NCBI RefSeq assembly: GCF_022230885.1 | Contig: NZ_JAKGCT010000007.1 | Coordinates: 1-63,694, forward strand | DNA length: 63,694 bases | Reading direction: 5' to 3' | Source: Paenalcaligenes niemegkensis | Lineage (GTDB): Bacteria; Pseudomonadota; Gammaproteobacteria; Burkholderiales; Burkholderiaceae_B | Shown here: piece after piece, positions 61,551 to 63,694 of the stretch | How the letters are laid out: each line of letters opens with the position of its first letter | How positions within the stretch are numbered: position 1 is the first letter of the stretch | Translations under genes and position numbers: made by a program | The notes under the pieces: generated by a model | Seen by the model: the letters and a program-made list of their open reading frames with translations, nothing else | What the model was told of the DNA's origin: nothing | The model's database searches: none

Positions 61551-62551
61551 ATTTGTTCGGCCTCTCTTTGGCGGTCGGCCCTTAATATCGCGGCTTGCTG
61601 TCGACCTAGGGCGCTGCGATTCAGCTCACGAGCCAGATCCTGTCCATGCGGGTGGTAATAGCGCATGGTCATTCGCGTGTCGCGGTGGCCGAGTATTTTG
61701 GCGAGCTGATGCATGTCGAAATGCGGTGCCAGCCGTGAGGCTGCCTCATGTCTAAGATCATGCAGACGAAGCTCGAGAAAGTAGTCAGGGTGAGGGCGCC
61801 GACCGTAATGACTGCACAGTGCTTCGTATCGCTGTCGTGCCTGTTCCCGGGTACGAATAAATGCGCGGGTAACCGACTCCGGGCTGACGGTGAATATACG
61901 ACCTCGCAGCGGACGGCCTACCAGGTATTTGCGTAATGCATGTTTTGCAAATGGCGAGATCGGCACATACCTCGTTTCACCGTTTTTGGTTTCCGGTACC
62001 GTAATTACGTTACGCGCCAGGTCAACGTGTTCGCGCCGAATCAGAGCTATTTCAGTACGACGCATACCTGTTTCGACGGCCAGCGTCATCATGGTGGGTA
62101 ATGTTTTGGATCGGGTCGATTGTATTAGCCAGTCGAGCTCAGAGGGAGGGCATTCAGATATAGGGACCCCGCGCAGCTGGATTCGATCATAGAGGCGTCG
62201 GTCGCGAGCGTCTCTTGGCTGTGGCCAACGAACTAATGCAGCCGGGTTCTGGAGCTCCGGCATTAGCCAATCTTTGATGGCTGTCGTGTATAGATGAGAG
62301 AGCAGGGCAAGGCGGCGCGTGACCGTTGCCGGCGCTTTGGTTGCTAGCCATTCATCACGAATTCTTTGAATGTCTGCCTGGGTAATTCGGTTCAGGGCGC
62401 GATTAGCAATCAGGGTGCTGCACCAGAGCCTCGCAATCGAGCTTTCCTGCGCTGCACCTTTTTTATGGATGGAGATTTCAGCAAGATATCGAGTCAGAGC
62501 GTCCTGCAGGGTAGGGCATGATCTGGCCAGTCGTTTATTTCTACGGTTCAT
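61544..62551 (-). CDS. Rci-like tyrosine recombinase (shufflon type)
   Basis: 335 residues. Catalytic set: Arg in ETGMRRTEI, Lys region PETKNGETR, His-X2-Arg in LHDLRHEA, His in LGHRD and Tyr in MRYYHP. It shares with plasmid R64 Rci, as I recall it, ALxxYLxxxSxHKKGxxQE, LALLSxL, NPxxLVRxP...RDRRL and EHxDL...PETKNG. Its place, convergent with the fibre genes and 0.8 kb from inverted fibre cassettes, favours a DNA invertase; a role as the phage integrase is the alternative. Confidence 0.8.
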   Translation of the reverse strand: MNRRNKRLARSCPTLQDALTRYLAEISIHKKGAAQESSIARLWCSTLIANRALNRITQADIQRIRDEWLATKAPATVTRRLALLSHLYTTAIKDWLMPELQNPAALVRWPQPRDARDRRLYDRIQLRGVPISECPPSELDWLIQSTRSKTLPTMMTLAVETGMRRTEIALIRREHVDLARNVITVPETKNGETRYVPISPFAKHALRKYLVGRPLRGRIFTVSPESVTRAFIRTREQARQRYEALCSHYGRRPHPDYFLELRLHDLRHEAASRLAPHFDMHQLAKILGHRDTRMTMRYYHPHGQDLARELNRSALGRQQAAILRADRQREAEQMT

Positions 62552-62574
62552 GGAGAAAGCCCAATTGAACCATT

Positions 62575-62632
62575 TTTTTGCCTCAGTTTTTACTGAGGTT
62601 TTTTTGCCCCTTCGTTGGGGCTTTTTTGCGGG
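62575..62632 (+). terminator. Two tandem terminators before the lysis genes
   Basis: CCTCAG-TTTTTA-CTGAGG-TTTTTTT and CCCC-TTCGTT-GGGG-CTTTTTT. Both work on the plus strand; the first is symmetric enough to act on the minus strand too. Confidence 0.75.
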
Positions 62633-62640
62633 AGACAGCT

Positions 62641-63069
62641 ATGCCGACCGTTTTTAGCAAGGATAAGGATATGGAGCCAACAAGTACCAGTGCATCCGCT
62701 GCAGGCATTGCTGCGTGGAAAGCGATAGGAGGGCTTGCAGGGTTTGGCGCATGTGGTGCGGGGCTGGCCACTGTGGTTGTCATGTGCGTATTGCGGCCAC
62801 GCACGCAAAGTGAATGGGTGGTTGGCATTATTTCGACGGTAGTGGCTTCGATTTCAGGCGGTGCTGCAGTCATCCAGCATTACGAGCTGCACCACTGGGC
62901 ACAAAACCCGATGGGGCTGGTTGCCATGCTGGGCCTGACGTTCGCCTGCGGTCTGCCTGGTTGGGCGATTGTGCGGTGGGGGTTCAACTTCTTCGACAAA
63001 CGTCGAAAGGCTGATATTTTGGATATTGTGGATGAGGTGCGCGGACTCGCGCGAGGAGAGCGGAAGTGA
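62641..63069 (+). CDS. Holin-like membrane protein
   Basis: 142 residues from ATG 62641 (GGGAGA upstream). Hydrophobic helices at about 27-50, 60-78 and 92-112, then a charged tail (FDKRRKADILDIVDEVRGLA). It overlaps the endolysin start, the usual holin-endolysin order. Confidence 0.7.
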   Translation: MPTVFSKDKDMEPTSTSASAAGIAAWKAIGGLAGFGACGAGLATVVVMCVLRPRTQSEWVVGIISTVVASISGGAAVIQHYELHHWAQNPMGLVAMLGLTFACGLPGWAIVRWGFNFFDKRRKADILDIVDEVRGLARGERK

Positions 63070-63640
63070 AACGACTTTTAGAATTGATAGCCGGCTTAAT
63101 CGCCGGTTTTTTTTCGTCTAAAGAAAATGAGCCCACTATGGCAGATGAAGTACTACCGCCAATCACCATGTCTGAGCATGGCCTAGCGGTGCTGAAGTAC
63201 TTTGAAAGCTGCGAGCTTGAGGCGTACTGGGACGCTAATGGCAAAGTTTGGACGATTGGCTGGGGTGATACGGGGCCAGACGTGGTCGAAGGTCTCGTCA
63301 TCACCCAGGCCGAAGCCGATCGACGACTTGGCCAATCGCTTAGAGCGTGAGTTTGTGCCAGGTGTTCTTGAGGCGTTAACGCGTAGTGCCACGCGTGGCC
63401 AGTTCGATGGCATGGTGGATCTCACCTACAACATTGGGGTGGATGCATTCCGTGGCTCAACGCTTTTACGCAAGTTCAATGCGGGTGACATCGAGGGCGC
63501 AGCAGCAGAGTTTAAGCGGTGGAATAGGTCAGGAGGCAAGGTGTTGCTTAGGGCTACGTCGACGCAGGGCATCTGATGAGGCGCTGTTTGACGGTAAGCT
63601 CGGCACAGAGGCAATCAAAATAGGAGCGGCCATCGCGTGA
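63066..63640 (+). pseudogene. Endolysin (T4-lysozyme type), two frameshifts
   Basis: Starts at GTG 63066 with a signal-anchor-like helix (LLELIAGLIAGFF), then the GH24 core YFESCELEAYWDANGKVWTI with Glu47 and Asp56. At about 63329 one extra T moves the frame; the +1 frame then reads LANRLEREFVPGVLEALTRS...WNRSGGKVLL. At about 63549 one more extra base moves it again to GLRRRRASDEALFDGKLG. Rejoined, it is a full-length lysozyme of 190 residues. As written it is inactive. Confidence 0.75.
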
Positions 63641-63694
63641 TTGATTTATTGATTGCGAAGATCTGGCCCTACGTGGTCGGACTGGCTGGCTTAA
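63637..63694 (+). CDS. Start of a Rz-like spanin or membrane protein, cut by window end
   Basis: GTG 63637 overlaps the endolysin TGA and reads VIDLLIAKIWPYVVGLAGL, a membrane helix at the place where Rz normally follows the endolysin. Only 19 codons are visible. Confidence 0.4.
   Translation, partial: MIDLLIAKIWPYVVGLAGL

Noticed and set aside
61544..62551. Recombinase as plain phage integrase
   Set aside because: Not fully excluded, but it lies between fibre and lysis genes, far from attL, and has Rci-like motifs next to inverted fibre cassettes, so the invertase reading is preferred.

Overview
The window looks like a gammaproteobacterial chromosome end followed by most of one lambda-type siphovirus prophage. 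The first 3.5 kb hold the end of an rRNA operon (16S-23S spacer, complete 23S, 5S, terminator). The 23S and 5S sequences, the moderate GC content and a YcaC-like hydrolase fit a Halomonas-like host; that genus is an inference from memory, not a search. A 20-nt tRNA 3' end at 4425-4444 marks the probable left attachment site. No matching right end or intact tRNA is seen, so the prophage probably continues past 63694.

Early region. A CI-like LexA-fold repressor (24545-25243, minus) and a Cro-like protein (25314, plus) face each other over three copies of a 10-bp palindrome close to AACTATAGTT. Three more copies cover a leftward promoter near 21420-21447. This leftward promoter (PL-like) drives a long minus-strand run down to 4558: small phage proteins, a RecT-type annealing protein, a YqaJ-type exonuclease, RdgC, two DNA methyltransferases and an AlpA-like excisionase. 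The run is broken by long non-coding gaps that fold, on the transcribed strand, into strong hairpins and tRNA-like elements closed by about 14-bp inverted repeats. Rightward from cro come a CII-like regulator, DUF1367, a Ref-type nuclease, replication proteins O/P-like, a PAPS-reductase-like protein, RusA and a Q-like antiterminator.

Late region (33-63.7 kb): small/large terminase, portal, head morphogenesis, scaffold, major capsid, connector proteins, tail tube, gpG/gpGT with the lambda slippery site GGGAAAG, tape measure, M, L, K, I and J, then tail fibres, lysis genes and the window end. Cargo genes sit in the late region (KilA-N, GrlR-like, Phd/Doc toxin-antitoxin) and in the early region (KGG stress protein, DUF411, YidD/DUF4177, YHYH).

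The most striking items are: (1) a probable shufflon at the last tail fibre. One C-terminal cassette is in frame, two alternatives lie inverted behind it, all three share CATTGCAAATGC in the same codon phase, and an Rci-like tyrosine recombinase is 0.8 kb away. (2) A 960-nt non-coding block and satellite elements in the leftward operon with tRNA-like D-arm and T-arm sequences inside long closing stems. (3) A duplicated micro-ORF whose two copies differ mainly by synonymous changes. Several genes (endolysin, fibre assembly protein, a membrane coiled-coil protein) carry single-base frame breaks, so either the prophage is decaying or the sequence has indel errors.
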